A DNA stretch of 64,000 bases from Budorcas taxicolor (GCF_023091745.1 NC_068934.1:20662434-20726433); one strand, 5' to 3'; shown: positions 23,067 to 35,315, counted from the first letter of the stretch. Notes: generated from the letters alone by a model not told the origin. Numbers and translations: made by a program.

Positions 23067-24762
23067 AAGGAAAGAAACATAGTTTTATTGCTAAGAAGTT
23101 ACAAAATATTAACAATTTCTTTAAATTATGTCAGCAGCGCTTCTGTTTTGTTCACAGATAAGTCTTTCATGATATGAGATGTAGCTGATTTGTGTAAATT
23201 GAGTAGAATCTGTACTATAAAAGATTGGTTTTTTATTCAACAAAATTGATGGACTTGATGTATTGGCATTAACACAGTCATTAGAAAATATCAACTTTCT
23301 TTGGTCTTACATTTAAATCTGTTTATTGTATTTATGTATGCTGTTTTCTAAAATAATTTTAGTTTCAAATTTGTAACTGATACTAGTTTCTGAAAGCACT
23401 CTCTAAACAGCAAGCATTTATTTCTACCATCATCTGGATGCGTGTCACCTTGGAATATAGTTTAATACAGTCACGGATGCACTAGGATCTGAATTTCCTT
23501 TAAACACTATGGTTTTAGAGTCCTCATGTTTCTGACACCTGTGCATTGCACTCAAAGGGCATTTTGATGCTCAGAAGCCATTTCTTCTTCCAGGCCTCAT
23601 AAGAGTACTCTATTTGCTGGACTTAACCTAGATTCATAGACAAGGCTTGTTACTTTAGAAATGGAGGCACAGTGTTAGCCATCCGAATCTAAACCCTTAC
23701 AGTGTGTCAATTACATGTCCCTCGTGACACTCAGGCTGCTTTTCTTTGTCCCATAACTGAGTATCTACTCTTCTTTTAGACAGGAAGGATAAAAGAGAGC
23801 AGAAACTCGGTAAAAACTTGCAGGATTTAGACCTTATACTGTCTCTACAGTAGCAAACAATGTAATGGCAAGGATATCTCATACATAACTACTCTAAAGA
23901 GAGTCAATTTGATGAGCATCATAAGTAAATTGAACTAAATGTATGCAGTGTGAATGAATAACTCAATGAACGAATATATCAAATTTAAGACTTCTTCACA
24001 CACAATTCCCACCTGATTATGAACATCATTTCCTATTTTATTTTCCTGTCATGCAGAGAGTGGTTATAGCTCCCTCAGTTGGAAAGAATCCTTTGTCTAA
24101 CTTTTCCTCTTCAGGTATAAGTTGAAACTCTAAAAAATGTATTTAGAATTAAAATACCATGAATTTTTTTTATACAAATGAGGAATTATCTTGATTCATT
24201 TAGTAATGGATTTTTTTTTTTGCAAATATCTGTACTCATCATACAGCAAAACACAAGATTAAGGTTTTTAAAGTCTTTAATGTATAGTATTCCTGTATCT
24301 AAAAGCTCATAAACTACAGTAAAGAGACACATACTTATATTTTAACTCCACAGTATTGCTCAGTTTCTAGGTTAAAAATTACCCTTGTTTTCCTACTGTA
24401 CATGTCTTTTTATGATATTTTTGACACAGGGGATCTTAAATTTTTTTATTAAATTGTGTATTTTTCTTTTTTGATTTGTCTGTTTTTAAATATAAGGTAT
24501 ATATCTTCAGTATGTCTAGAGATTTGTTGTTCACTTAGATTTTCATCATTCTAAGGCTAGAGGTCTTTAGTGGAAACAGTGGTAAAATTCAATGTTAATT
24601 TTCTGGTTCAATAATTATAGTATCACTGTAGGTTGTTACATTAGAGGTTTGGGGGAAAGGTACATGAGAACATTCTATATTAACTTGCTACTCAATGTTT
24701 ATAATGTCTTTTCGGATCTGCTTTGGCAGATTTTAGATTTTTAACCTGCTTTAGCACAAGCA
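23067..24762. other. Unassigned sequence
   Basis: Mostly AT-rich with no repeat I can name. A 72-base exon-like interval at 23701-23772 (minus strand) has a good acceptor tract and a 'gtaagg' donor. Its open phase does not fit the 23002 exon, so it is not called. Confidence 0.35.
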
Positions 24763-25380
24763 ACAAGTGGGACTGCATCAAAATAACTTCTGTACAGCAA
24801 AAGAAACCATCAAAAGGTAAAAATAAAACCTATGAAATGGCAAAAAAAAGGTGCTAATAATATATCTGATAAGGAGTTAATATTCAAAATATGTAAAGAA
24901 CTCATACAATGCAACAGCAAACAACCAAATAACCTAATTTGAAAAACTGGACAAAGAACATAAATGGACACTTCTCCAAGAAGATAAACAAAAGGCCAAC
25001 AGGTATATGAGATTATCCTCAACATCACTAGTCATTAGGGAAAAGCAGATTGAAACAATAAAGTATTGTTTCATGCTTGTTGGAATGGCCATCATCAAAA
25101 GACAAAAGATAACAAATGCTGGCACAAATGCAAAGAAAAGGGAAACTTTGCACTGCTGATGAGACTGTAAACTGCTTCAGCCACTATGAAAAACAGTACA
25201 GAGGATCCTCAAAAAATTAAAACAGAACTACCATATGATCCAACAATTCTACTTCCACCAAAGAAAAAACTAACTTGGAAAAGTATCGGTACCCCCACGT
25301 TAACAGCAGAATTCTTTATAATTCTGGACCTGCAAACAACCTAAGTGCCCACTGGTGGATGAACAGACAGAGGAGTCATG

Positions 25381-25418
<38 letters not shown>

Positions 25419-26065
25419 TTAAAAAGAAGACAGAGGAGTCGTGGTGTGTGTGTGTGTGTTTAAAAAGAAGACAGAGGAGTCGTGGTGTGTGTGTGTGTGT
25501 GTGTGATTAAAAAGAAGACAGAGGAGTCGTGGTGTGTGTGTGTGTGTGATTAAAAAGAAGAAATGCTTGTCATTTGTGAAAACGTGGGCAAAATCTGAAA
25601 TGAGGTAAGTCAGATAGAGAAACTAAAGACCAACCAACCAAACTTGCAGAAAAAGAGATCGAACTCATGGTTACCAGAAGTGGAGGGGAGGAGGAGGAGG
25701 AATTAGAGAAAGATGGTCAAGAGGCAGAAATCTGAAATTATAAGTAAATATTATATGGACTAGGAATGTAAAGTGCAGCGTGATACCTGCAGCTAACTCT
25801 GATGGATGACACACAGAAAAAATGTTAAGAGAGAAAATCCAAAGAGGGCTGATCACAAGGAAAATGTTTTCCCTTTGATCTTTCTTTTCTTTTTACTATA
25901 TCTATATGAGAAGATGGATGCTTGCTGAACCTACTGTGATAATCATTTCACAATATACATAAAGTAAACCATCATGATGTACTCCTTGAACTTATACAGT
26001 GATATGTGTCAATTAGTTTTCAACAAAACTGGGAACAATTACTTCAAAATAAAAAGTTAAAACAT
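24763..26065 (+). mobile_element. L1 3' end (L1MA-like) carrying an internal minisatellite
   Basis: ORF2 end and 3' UTR in order: 'aagtgggactgcatcaaaat', 'ggagttaatattcaaaatat', 'tggacacttctccaagaaga', 'acaggtatatgag', 'actaccatatgatccaacaa', 'taagtgcccactggtggatg', then the tandem array at 25366-25560, then 'gaactcatggttaccagaag' and 'tgatgtactccttgaactta'. It has many stops and no coding capacity. Confidence 0.85.
25366..25560. repeat. Four-unit minisatellite with nested GT runs, born inside an L1
   Basis: Four tandem units share the plan GACAGAGGAGTCRTGG, then a (GT)n run, then a TTAAAAAGAA segment. They start at 25366, 25429, 25470 and 25517, with lengths 63, 41, 47 and 44. The length differences are mostly in the GT runs: about 17 in the first, 8-10 in the others. 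Both flanks are L1 ORF2 ('tggatgaacagacag' before, 'catttgtgaaaacgtgg' after), so the unit comes from the L1's own sequence. A variable-number locus is likely. Confidence 0.93.
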
Positions 26066-26261
26066 CTAAAAAATAGGAATATTAAATAAACAAATGAAAT
26101 TGAGAAAGCTGAGTGAAGGACATCTAAGGCCTTAAGTGTTAATGTCCACACATGAGTAAATTTATTAGAAAGGATAATAAAGCTAATAACATATTTCTAC
26201 TTAAAATTTAAATTTTACCGTACTATTTAAAATTTTCATCTTCACTGAAAGATTTTACCCC

Positions 26262-26330
26262 CTTTTTTCTTTTTCCTTTTTTTCTTCCTTCCTTTCTTTT
26301 GATTTTTTTTCTTTCATTTGTTCATTTCTA
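26262..26330. repeat. Pyrimidine-rich low-complexity tract
   Basis: A 70-base run of T and CTT/CTTT motifs ('ttcttccttcctttctttt' in the middle). It is a simple low-complexity sequence with no feature attached. Confidence 0.8.
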
Positions 26331-26859
26331 TGAACATTTCTTTCAATGTTCAATTCTAAAGTGATACAGCAGTGAATATTTCTTTTCAAACATGTGTGAT
26401 AGACTTGGACAATGCAACTATATTAGTACAAGGAAGACTGTCCCACATGGATATCCTGTGGCCATACCCCAAATGAGCAATGACTATGCTGTGTATCCAA
26501 AGTCTGCTCTGGCAGTTGATAATTCTGGGCAACCATGCAAATAATATGTTTCCACTAAGATAAATATCATTTCCAGAGCTTAAGAACTAGACTATTTCAC
26601 TATTTTGAAATAAATCCAGAACTGAGGATAATCAAATTTAATCACTAATAATGGGGCCAATTGGGGGATGAAAGTAAGACTTGCAAGACCCGTACTGAGA
26701 TTTTTCTTAAATGACATATTTTTCAAAAACACAGATGGCGCAGAGCACTGAAGAGGGAACACTGACTCCCAGAAAATTCGCTGACTTAACCTTTTCATTC
26801 AGTGCTGGTGATCACCCCTCTTTAATCTCTGAAAGAATTAAGACTTGCTATTTCTATTA

Positions 26860-27255
26860 GTCATGTGCAGATGTGAGAGTTGAACCATAAAGAATGCTGA
26901 GCACCAAAGAATTGGTGCTTTTGAATTGTGGTGCTGGAGAAGAATCCCGAGAGTCCCTTAGACAGCAAGGAAATCAAACTAGTCAATCCTAAAGGAAATC
27001 AATCCTAATTATTCACTGGAAGGACTGATGCTGATGCTCCAATACTTTGGCCACCTGATGTGAAGAGCCGACTCATTGGAAGAAACCCTGATGCTGGGAA
27101 AGATGGAAGGCAAAAAGAGAAGGGGGCAGCAGCACTGACTCAATGGACATGAGTTTGAGCAATCTCTGGTAGACAGTGGAAGACAGAGGAGCCTGGCATG
27201 CTGCAGTCCATGGGATCTCAAAGAGGTGGACATGAATGAGCAACCGAACAACAAC
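26860..27255 (+). mobile_element. BovB 3' end, older copy
   Basis: 5'-truncated BovB from 'agatgtgagagttgaacc' to 'gagcaaccgaacaacaac'. It has about 400 bases with small deletions, including loss of the 'aggatgagatggttggatgg' stretch after 27130. The codon that is CGA in the consensus reads CAA at 26905-26907. The tail is AAC-rich rather than 'gaactgaactga', an older 3' end type. Confidence 0.9.
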
Positions 27256-28435
27256 AAATCATTCAGGCATTAAGAACATACTCTTTACAATTTTGTAATC
27301 AGACATGTACCATTTTATCTACCCTCTAAACGATGGATCTCATCCCTATCAAATTGGATGATGCTTTCAGAAGGCCTAAAATAACAACTTAACATGTAAT
27401 TATGCCCCAAATGCTAGGGTCCAACTATGAGTATGATTTGCTGGGATGTAAGACTATACTATTAGTATAGTGTAGTATAAGAAAAAGTAGATTAAAAGAA
27501 TCATAAAATGTTTAGGTGTCTGTTTTCCCTGCCTATCAAGCTTATACTATCCTTTTTCTAATAACTACATCCTGATTTTTCTTGTGAGAAACATGTTTCC
27601 ATGCTAATTCTATGTGGCTGTGTGATACTAACCTTACCCACTCTATCAAGGGAAAGGATGAGATTCAAACTCGGCCAATCAGAGGCTTGATCCACATTTG
27701 GTAAAGTAACATAAAAGTTGCTGATGAGACTCAAATATAAAATTTTATGTTCAAGAATTCCTTAGGAAAATATACTGAGGGTCATCACTACATCACAACT
27801 CGTCTGAGACTGAATATAACATAGAAAAAAGAACACATGAGTATGGAGAGAGATATACTGAATTCTGGTGATGTTGATGGCCCCTCTATTTCCCTTCACA
27901 ATTATCTAAAGTTAGTATGTATAATCCTGGGTTCTTCAGCTATATGCTTATAGCTCCAGCTTCTCTGTTCACTTAATGTTGTATTTAAATCCTTTTGTCC
28001 ACCCTATCTACATAACTATAATTTTGTCAGTATCTTAGGATTCAGAGTGGTAGCCTCCCCCACACCAAATCCAAACATCCAAGCTTATATCTAATATTCA
28101 TGCTTGGGTCAGGATGTGGGCACAGAACATATCCATCTATTTTGGCTTCACTAAATAAAATACAGACTGTGCTTACTACCTACTAAAGGAAAGTCTCCCA
28201 ATTGGACACTGCACAAATTTGGGGTGGCTTAAAACAAATGCCCCAACAACCTTCTTGGGAACCTAGTTTCTTGAAAACTACCTAAAATGTCACTTAATAT
28301 CTCCTCTTATCTATATGATAAAACTCAAACTCAAATCTGATAATAACAAAATATAATAGGTAGATCTGTTAATCTAGTTTTGAATTTTGCCTTAAACATA
28401 AAGCATCACATTTTCACGACAGCTTGCATGGTAGC
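27256..28435. other. Unassigned sequence
   Basis: No coding or RNA feature. The block 27600-27720 ('actcggccaatcagaggcttg') and parts of 28020-28260 have the texture of old LTR-type repeats, but I cannot assign a family. Confidence 0.35.
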
Positions 28436-28690
28436 TTGGGCTTCCCTGGTGGTTCTAGTGGTAAAGGACCCACCTGCCAAAGCAGGAGACATGAGAGACC
28501 TCGGTTTGATCCCTGAGTCAAGAAGATCTCCTGGAGGAGGGTATGGCAACCTACTTCAGTATTCTTGCTTGGAGAATCCCATGGACAGAGGAGCCAGTGT
28601 GTGTGTGGGGGGGTGGAGGTGGGGAGAGGGGTGCTATAATCTATATGGTTGCAAACAGTCAGATATGACTGAAGCGACTAAGCATACACA
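28436..28690 (+). mobile_element. Bov-tA SINE with internal G/T-rich insertion
   Basis: Sense Bov-tA with 'gggcttccctggtgg', B box 'ggtttgatccctgag' and 'gagaatcccatggacagagg'. A G/T-rich tract of about 50 bases (near 28594-28640) breaks the body before 'ggttgcaaacagtcagatat'. The tail is 'gcatacacacac'. Confidence 0.9.
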
Positions 28691-30751
28691 CACGTGCTAG
28701 GTCAAATCCAACATGCAGTCAACATACATAAATCTAGCCCATCTCTATTCATTTTGCTATATGAAAATGTAAAAATTCTAAAGTTACTATGCATTTCCAT
28801 TTTACATAGTAGTTTCAAATGAAATTTGAATTTTTGTTTGCAAAGAACAGACACCAATAATGGTTCAATCAAGCAAAGCATGAATTTATTTCATGTAGGG
28901 TAGAAAAAACTTGGGGAATGAGGCTCAGAAAATAGGCAGGAACCAAGTAGGAGGAGGGTTCTATAATTACAAGACAGGAATAGAATTATTTTGACAATTG
29001 AAAAAGAGGCTGTAAATCAGTGTACTTAATTACATGGTAGGTTGATGAGGTCTCAATGAATTTTCATGGTGAAAGTCAAAATCTGGGAACACTTAGGTTT
29101 GTCAAACATAATAAATTATGTAAATATGCTTATCACATTATTTTCTGGATTTAAATAAAATATACCACTGCTGCCAGGCAGCTGAAAACATGTGTTAATG
29201 TCTTCAATGTGCAATTAAGTATAAACCAAAAGTAAAAACACCTGCAGTGGTATTCAAAATAAAACCAGAAAGTGCTGCATCTCACGGCAGGTAGCATCTC
29301 CTTTCTAGAAGTTTCTAAAACTGCACAAACCACTATATAAGAATGCTTGTGAGCCACATTTCAGTTGAAATGTTTTTTAAATGCCTGAAAAAAATGGACA
29401 TGTTCTTTCAAATAGAGTTGGAACTCAAAACATTATATCCCATATAAAGAAAAGCAACAGTTTCTGAGTAATGTGTGACAAATACTTTGCTTCTAAAGCA
29501 TCTGCAGATGTTATAATATTTTACAAATTCCCTAAGAGTCTCTTATTGAGCACATCTCAGGAGAAGGATGGGTTACTGTACTGGTATAAACCATGAACAT
29601 GTATTTCACCAATTTGTGGAATGCACAATTTTTTCACTTTTTAATGTTTCTGAAATCAGGATGTGGTCTACAATATTTGGCACTTTTCATTTATTATTTT
29701 TGGTTCCCTCCACCCCAAGAATGCTGTTAAATCACAATCCACTCTACAATTGATGACTCTTTAAAATTTAAAGATGATTTTTGTTTTAAAATAAGGAGTG
29801 AAGAGATCAATAAAGAAAAGAAAATGTCCTCCCATTTAATAAAGCTCAGCTGCATAGGAACTGCATAAAATAAGAAACATATAAGATCTATTTATTCTAA
29901 GCACACAAAAGGAAAAAAGTAGAATCTCAAAATGGATGAAAATAAAATTGTCTATAAAATAGTTTCAAATCTATAATGGAGAAAAACGCCAAAGGGAGTC
30001 AGCCATTTCTATATAATATAAATACAGAGCTCAGACAGCTGAAGCACATTTGGTCAAAAAAAAGACTTAGATATTCTCTTTCAAATTATACTAAAACATA
30101 ATGCAAGAAGCAGGAAAGATATTTGAAAACCTAACACCACTATTTTTTCAAGTAATTCCCTTGTTTAAATATAATGCTATGACTTAATCTGTATGCAAAC
30201 TAATTACTACTTTAATTAAGATTTACAATTTTACAGAGTGATTTAGAATAGTAGACATGAGTGGCAGAATCATTCTGTAAACACGTAAAACCACTCTCAG
30301 CCAAGTGATGGTAGGGACCCCAGATAAGCTTCAGCCTCGCCAACTTGAACTCTAAATTGGTTAAAGGCATAACAAAAGTTGTATAAGTGCTCAAAGATTT
30401 CCTCGACAAGGTTATCTCTGGAACAGGATGGCATACTGACCTTGGCTCTAATTCATTAGAAAATGCATGAGTGCTTCATGAGAATTTTATTCTTAGCACC
30501 ATACTAGCTTTAATATTCAGTGTCACTAGACACTCAATGTCAACATATGTGAAATAATGAAGAATATCTAGGTCATCTCTCAGATTTCTTGCAGCTTCAG
30601 GACAATTAAGAGTAGATATGAGTTGTTTCTGATGACAAGTAAAAAGATAGTTTTAATATATTTCAATTTACTGAGTATATTAATTAGATATTCTCTGAAC
30701 TGGTTGGCCTCATACCTACAAGATCACTTTGCCAACAGCATGAATATAATA
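28691..30751. other. Unassigned 2-kb stretch
   Basis: No recognised repeat in about 2 kb, unusual for this window. A short exon-like interval on the minus strand near 30228-30267 has an acceptor 'gtgtttacag' but only a weak donor. Frames at 29151-29357, 29568-29753 and 30212-30409 are not convincing. Confidence 0.35.
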
Positions 30752-30990
30752 TGGCACAGTGACTGAGTTAGGACAGAACAACTCAGTTCTGTCTACAAAC
30801 AACTGTATTTAAATCTCACTTTTTTATATGCTCTGTGGGTTTGATGCCTGTTTTTCCTCTCATAAAACTAGATAACTGTTATAAGGAAAGGAGTGGTTGT
30901 ATTAAGTGAGATGGCATAAACAAAACATTTATAACAGTGACTGTCACATAATAAGCACTCAGTAAATATTAGCTCTTATTATTTCAATAT
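30752..30990 (+). mobile_element. MIR SINE
   Basis: Ancient tRNA-derived SINE: 'ggcacagtgactgagttag' at the start, 'tgtatttaaatctcac' as the B-box line, 'agtgactgtcacataataag' and 'cactcagtaaatatt' at the 3' end. It is well diverged, as expected for MIR. Confidence 0.8.
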
Positions 30991-31556
30991 GTCTTGCAAA
31001 AAATAAAAACTACTCTTCTTGAAGATTATGACAACACTCTAAGAAGGTTTAGAGTTTTGAAGTCACAATTTTTATACATAAATGCTGTTATTTTAGGAGG
31101 CGACATACATTTCTAGCTCTTGAGTCTTCTAATTACTCCTAGAGATAAAAGTTTATTGTGGAAAAACACTGCTCTCAATAGTATTTCTCTATATGTCTTA
31201 TTTGGTCTTCTTTTTTTTTTTTTTGTCTTCTTTAAAATAGACAACTCTCTTGGAAACATAACCTGCTTCTGCTGTCATTAAACCCACCTTCCTTTATCAG
31301 ACAACTCTCATTCTAATGGGTTAAAAAGTGTTGCTAAATAAATGACATGCCATTCATTCCAGAAATAAGTTCATGAAATAAAGCATTAATACTCTTATCA
31401 ACATTTATAGAAACTTTTTATGTACCAGGAATGGAGGTAAAACAACCCCTCTCTTCAAGAAGGTCACATCCATGGAGGAATCTGACAACAGTAGCAAGCC
31501 TCCAGGGAAGCACCTACTCAGGGAATGACACTGAGCTGCTTTTAGATGTGCAAAAG

Positions 31557-31765
31557 TAAAGTCTCTCAGTCGTGTCCCACTCTTTGCGACTCCATGGTCT
31601 GTCACCTACCAGGCTTCTCGGGCAACAATCCATGGAGTTTTTCAGGCAAGAGTACTGGAGTGGGTTGCCATTTCCTTCTCTAGGGGATCTTCCTGACCCA
31701 GGGATCAAACCTGGATCTCCCGCATTGCAGGCAGATGCTTTACCGTCTGAGCCACAGGGACGCCC
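31557..31765 (-). mobile_element. Bov-tA SINE, antisense, with TSD
   Basis: Nearly full antisense Bov-tA from 'taaagtctctcagtcgtgt' to 'gagccacagggacgccc'. It is flanked by 'tagatgtgcaaaag' (31543-31556) and 'tagatgggcaaaag' (31766-31779), a 14-base TSD with one mismatch, which fixes its edges. Confidence 0.95.
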
Positions 31766-32014
31766 TAGATGGGCAAAAGATTCAGTCAAATAATAAGAAA
31801 TGGCAGGAGAGAGAGAGAAGAGTATGTGTACTAGACCCTAGGATTCTCAAAAGAATTGAAAGATAAGATGGGAGAAGGGCTTTAGGGTGAGTCAAACAGG
31901 GCCCTGAAGCCATGACAGTGGAAGTTTAGCATGAAAGTCACATGATCAGATTTACTCTTTCGGAAAATAAAGCAGGAAGAATTTTGGATTTCAAATTCAT
32001 TAAGATATCTAACA

Positions 32015-33104
32015 TCTATTTCTGCTTTATTGACTATGCCAAAGCCTTTAACTGGGTGGATCACAATAAACTGTGGAAAATTCTGAAAGAGATGGGAATA
32101 CCAGACCACCTGACCTGCCTCTTGAGAAATCTGTATGCAGGCCAGGAAGCAACAGTTAGAACTGGACATGGAACAACAGACTGGTTCCAAACAGGAAAAG
32201 GAGTATGTCAAGGCTGTATATTGTCACCCTGCTTCTTTAACTTATATGCAGAGTACATCATGAGAAATGCTGGACTGGAAGAAGCAAAAGCTGGAATCAA
32301 GATTGCTGGGAGAAATATCAATAACCTCAGATATGCAGATGACACCATCCTTATGGCAGAAAGTGAAGAGGAACTAAACAGCCTCTTGATGAAAGTGAAA
32401 GAGGAGAGTGAAAAAGTTGGCTTAAAGCTCAACATTCAGAAAACAAAGATCATGGCATCCAGTCCCATCACTTCATGGGAAATAGATAGGTAAACGGTGG
32501 AAACAGTATCAGACTTTATTTTTGGGGGTTCCCAAATCACTGCAGATGGTGACTGCAGCCATGAAATTAAAAGACACTTACTCCTTGGAAGAAAAGTTAT
32601 GACCAACCTAGATAACATAGTCAAAAGCAGAGACATTACTTTACCAACAAAGGTCCATCTAGTCAAGGCTATGCTTTTTCCTGTGGTCATGTATGGATGT
32701 GAGAGTTGGACTGTGAAGAAGGCTGAGCGCCAAAGAATTGATGCTTTTGAAGTGTGGTGTTGGAGAAGACTCTTGAGAGTCCCTTGGACTGCAAGGAGAT
32801 CCAACCAGTCCATTCTGAAGGAGATCAGCCCTGCGATTTCTTTGGAGGGAATGATGCTGAAGCTGAAACTTCAGTACTTTGGACACCTCACACGAGGAGT
32901 TGACTCATTGGAAAAGACTCTGATACTGGGAGGGATTGGTGGTGGGAAGAGAAGGGGACAACAGAGGATGAGATGGCTGGATGGCATCACTGACTCGATG
33001 GACGTGAGTCTGAGTGAATTCCGGGGGTTGGTGATGGACAGGGAGGCCTGGTGTGCTGGGGTTCATGGGGTCGCAGAGTCGGACACGACTGAGCAACTGA
33101 ACTG
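32015..33104 (+). mobile_element. BovB LINE, best-preserved frame, with 13-base TSD
   Basis: Flanked by perfect 13-base repeats 'aagatatctaaca' at 32002-32014 and 33105-33117. It begins within RT motif A and ends 'gagcaactgaactg'. The same reading frame runs from the 5' junction to the terminal stop near 33105 with a single internal stop. It is the cleanest BovB copy here. The 'aaca' at the 5' junction also matches the BovB consensus, which suggests microhomology at the truncation point. Confidence 0.97.
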
Positions 33105-33105
33105 A
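32015..33105 (+). pseudogene. BovB RT and C-terminal region, one nonsense codon
   Basis: About 363 codons in one frame. RT motif A reads FIDYAKAFNW: the first Asp is kept, while the usual second Asp is Asn. GKGVCQGCILSP is present and YADD is intact at 32332-32343. The only internal stop is TAA at 32491-32493, where the family has a Gly/Glu-rich segment. The region after the stop (from MYGCESWTVKKAE) has no further break. It lacks the endonuclease and most of the RT N-terminus, so it is non-functional. Confidence 0.9.
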
Positions 33106-33149
33106 AGATATCTAACAGTTGTCCCCATCGTTTTAGGCAATATCGTGTT

Positions 33150-34200
33150 GGGGGAATTAAACTCATACAACTCAGAAACCATTAAAAAAAAAAAAACTCA
33201 TTAAAAATGACTGAGGAACTGAACAGACATTTTCCCAAGAAGACATATAAATGGCCAACAGGTACATGAAGTGCTCAACATCAGTAGTTATTAGGGAAAT
33301 GTAAAGCAAACTACAATGAGGTATTTCACACCTGTTAAAATGGCTGTTATCAAAAAGACAAGAGATAGCAAGTGTTTTTGAGGATGTAGAGAAAAGAGAA
33401 TTCTATTGCACTAAGGGTGGGAATGTAAATTAGTACAGCCGTTATGGAAAACAGTATGACGTTTCCTCAAGACCATTAAAAATAGAGTTACCTTATGATC
33501 CAGCAACAACACTTCTGGGATATATCCAAAGGAAATTAAAGCAGGATATAGAAAAGATACCTGCACTCTCACGTTTACTGCAGCATTATTTACAATAACC
33601 AAGATATACAAACAACCTAAGTGTCCACCAGTGAATGAATGGGTAAATAATATATCCTAATGGTTATATAGTGATTTACACATATACACATACATACACT
33701 TTGGAATGTTATCCATTGATGAGAATGAAGGAAATCTTGTCTTTTGCAACAATACAGATGGATCTTGAAAGCATTATGACAAGTGAGATAAGTCAGATGG
33801 AGTAAGATAAATACTGCATAATATCTCCTACGTGAGATCTAAAAAAAACTGAATTTGTAAGAAAAGAGAGTTGAATAGTGACTATTGGGAACTAAACAGT
33901 TGGAAAATGGAGAGACTGGTCAAAAAGTAAAAACTTCTAGTCAGAAGATGAATAAGTTCTGGGGATCTAATGTACAATACTGTGATTTTATATATAATGA
34001 TACTATATCATATACAGTTGCTAAAAGAGTAGGTCTGAAATATTCTCAAAAAAGAAATGGTAATTAGGTGAGCTGAAGGAGGTGTTAGCTAATCTATGGT
34101 AGTAATTATATTACAATATATAAATGTATCAAGTCAACATGCTATACACCTTAAACTTAAGGCAGTATTATATTATAATTATACTCAATAAAACTGGGGC
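33150..34200 (+). mobile_element. L1 3' end (L1MA-like)
   Basis: ORF2 end and 3' UTR: 'tggccaacaggtacatgaag', 'gcaaactacaatgaggtat', 'ccttatgatccagcaacaac', 'aacctaagtgtccaccagtg', 'atacagatggatcttgaaag', 'catgctatacaccttaaac' and 'tatactcaataaaact'. It has many frame breaks and an A-run near 33183-33196. Confidence 0.87.
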
Positions 34201-34249
34201 AGGGTGGGGGCATCCCCTGAGTTTTGAGAGTGTATGTTTAAACTAGGAT

Positions 34250-34490
34250 TTGTTGAATGCTTATTTTGCAACTGGTATTATACAAAGTTACTTAACATGT
34301 TATTTCTTTGCAGCAACCCTACAGGCAAAAAATTCTAAATCATCTCCATTTTAGAAATGACAACCCTGAGGCGGAATGATGTTATTTAGCCTACCCATAT
34401 TCAGCAGCTACTAAGTGGCAGAGCTGGGATTTGTCCAGGTCTAATCTCTGCCAGAACCCATTGTCTTCATCATACTGTATAGTTTTTCCT
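34250..34490 (-). mobile_element. MIR SINE, antisense
   Basis: The reverse-complement MIR lines are clear: 'agcaaccctacaggc', 'ctccattttagaaatgacaa', 'agctactaagtggcagagct' and 'gggatttgtccaggtctaa'. Confidence 0.82.
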
Positions 34491-34627
34491 CTTTCTCTGC
34501 TTGGGGATAAACAAGCAAATAATGAAGACAAGTCCTGGATTTCTACTGAACAATGTGTGGGCAATAACCAGAATGTACATAAACACAGAATCGGTCTTTG
34601 AGCTTTCAGTTCTAGATACACACACTT

Positions 34628-34916
34628 TTCAGTTCAGTCACTCAGTCGCGTCCGACTTTGTGACCCCATGAACTGCAGCACGCCAGGCCTCCCTGTCCAT
34701 CACCAACTCCCAGAGTTCACTCAAACTCACGTCCATCGAGTCGGTGATGCCATCCCTCCATCTCATCCTCTGTCGTTCCCTTCTCCTCCTGCCCCCAATC
34801 CTTCCCAGCATCAGAGTCTTTTCCAATGAGTCAGCTCTTCCCATGAGGTGGCCAAAGTACTGGAGTTTCAGCTTTAGCATCAGTCCTTCCAATGAACACC
34901 CAGGACTGATTTCCTT
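34628..34916 (-). mobile_element. BovB 3' end, antisense
   Basis: Antisense BovB tail from 'ttcagttcagtcactcagtc' to 'ccaggactgatttcctt', close to the consensus. The frame on the minus strand at 34638-34892 (MLKLKLQYFGHLM onward) is the BovB C-terminal region, open for 84 codons. No convincing TSD. Confidence 0.94.
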
Positions 34917-35298
34917 ATACTTTTACCAGCCAATAAAACCCCTCTAGGCAATAAAATAAATTATGGTTTATAAAATAACTTTGCCCCTAGAGCAGTCACA
35001 AGGCAATGTAAATTTGTTGTGAAATCACTAGAAAAGATCAGCTAACTCACTTGAAATTAGTCCTGAGAATATGCTTTTCCTGATTTGCCCACTGAAGACT
35101 TGAACACCTGCCACCTTCTCTCCACAATTCTGTTGAGAATTCCCAGCCCAATAAAGTCAGCTCATCTTGGGAACTCATCTGAGCAACTTAGAGCAACTGA
35201 GAAGAAATCTCCCTTTTTCTTTGACTTTGTGAGAGAACTGAATTCTCTTTTTGGAGTTTTACCAAAATGAATTTGACCATTTCCTCAGGCACAGGATT

Positions 35299-35315
35299 AA
35301 AAAAAAAAAAAAAAA
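35299..35315 (+). repeat. Poly-A run
   Basis: Seventeen A residues at the left edge of the GC-rich island. On the plus strand it could be the tail of something to its left (35090-35298, unassigned). It is in the wrong orientation to be the tail of the minus-strand 18S-like piece. Confidence 0.9.

Noticed and set aside
23701..23772. 72-base exon-like interval on the minus strand with a strong pyrimidine tract and 'gtaagg' donor
   Set aside because: Its only open frame leaves in phase 2, while the 23002-23064 candidate downstream is open only in phase 0, so both cannot be consecutive exons. Kept as a possible pseudo-exon only.
25366..25560. Could the tandem array be a CRISPR-like array?
   Set aside because: Units differ only in GT length, there are no unique spacers, and the context is a mammalian L1.
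26734..26805. Plus-strand interval starting ATGGCGCAGAGC after an AG, open for 24 codons
   Set aside because: The acceptor tract is A-rich and the donor 'gtgatc' is weak. No second plus-strand exon supports it.
31810..32001. Flank upstream of the BovB at 32015, with 'agtcacatgatcagattta' resembling an old interspersed repeat
   Set aside because: I could not tie it to a named family with enough landmarks.
35051..35091. 41-base exon-like interval, minus strand, with ideal donor 'gtgagt'
   Set aside because: Too short to judge. It cannot follow the 41430-41589 candidate without a stop in the required phase.
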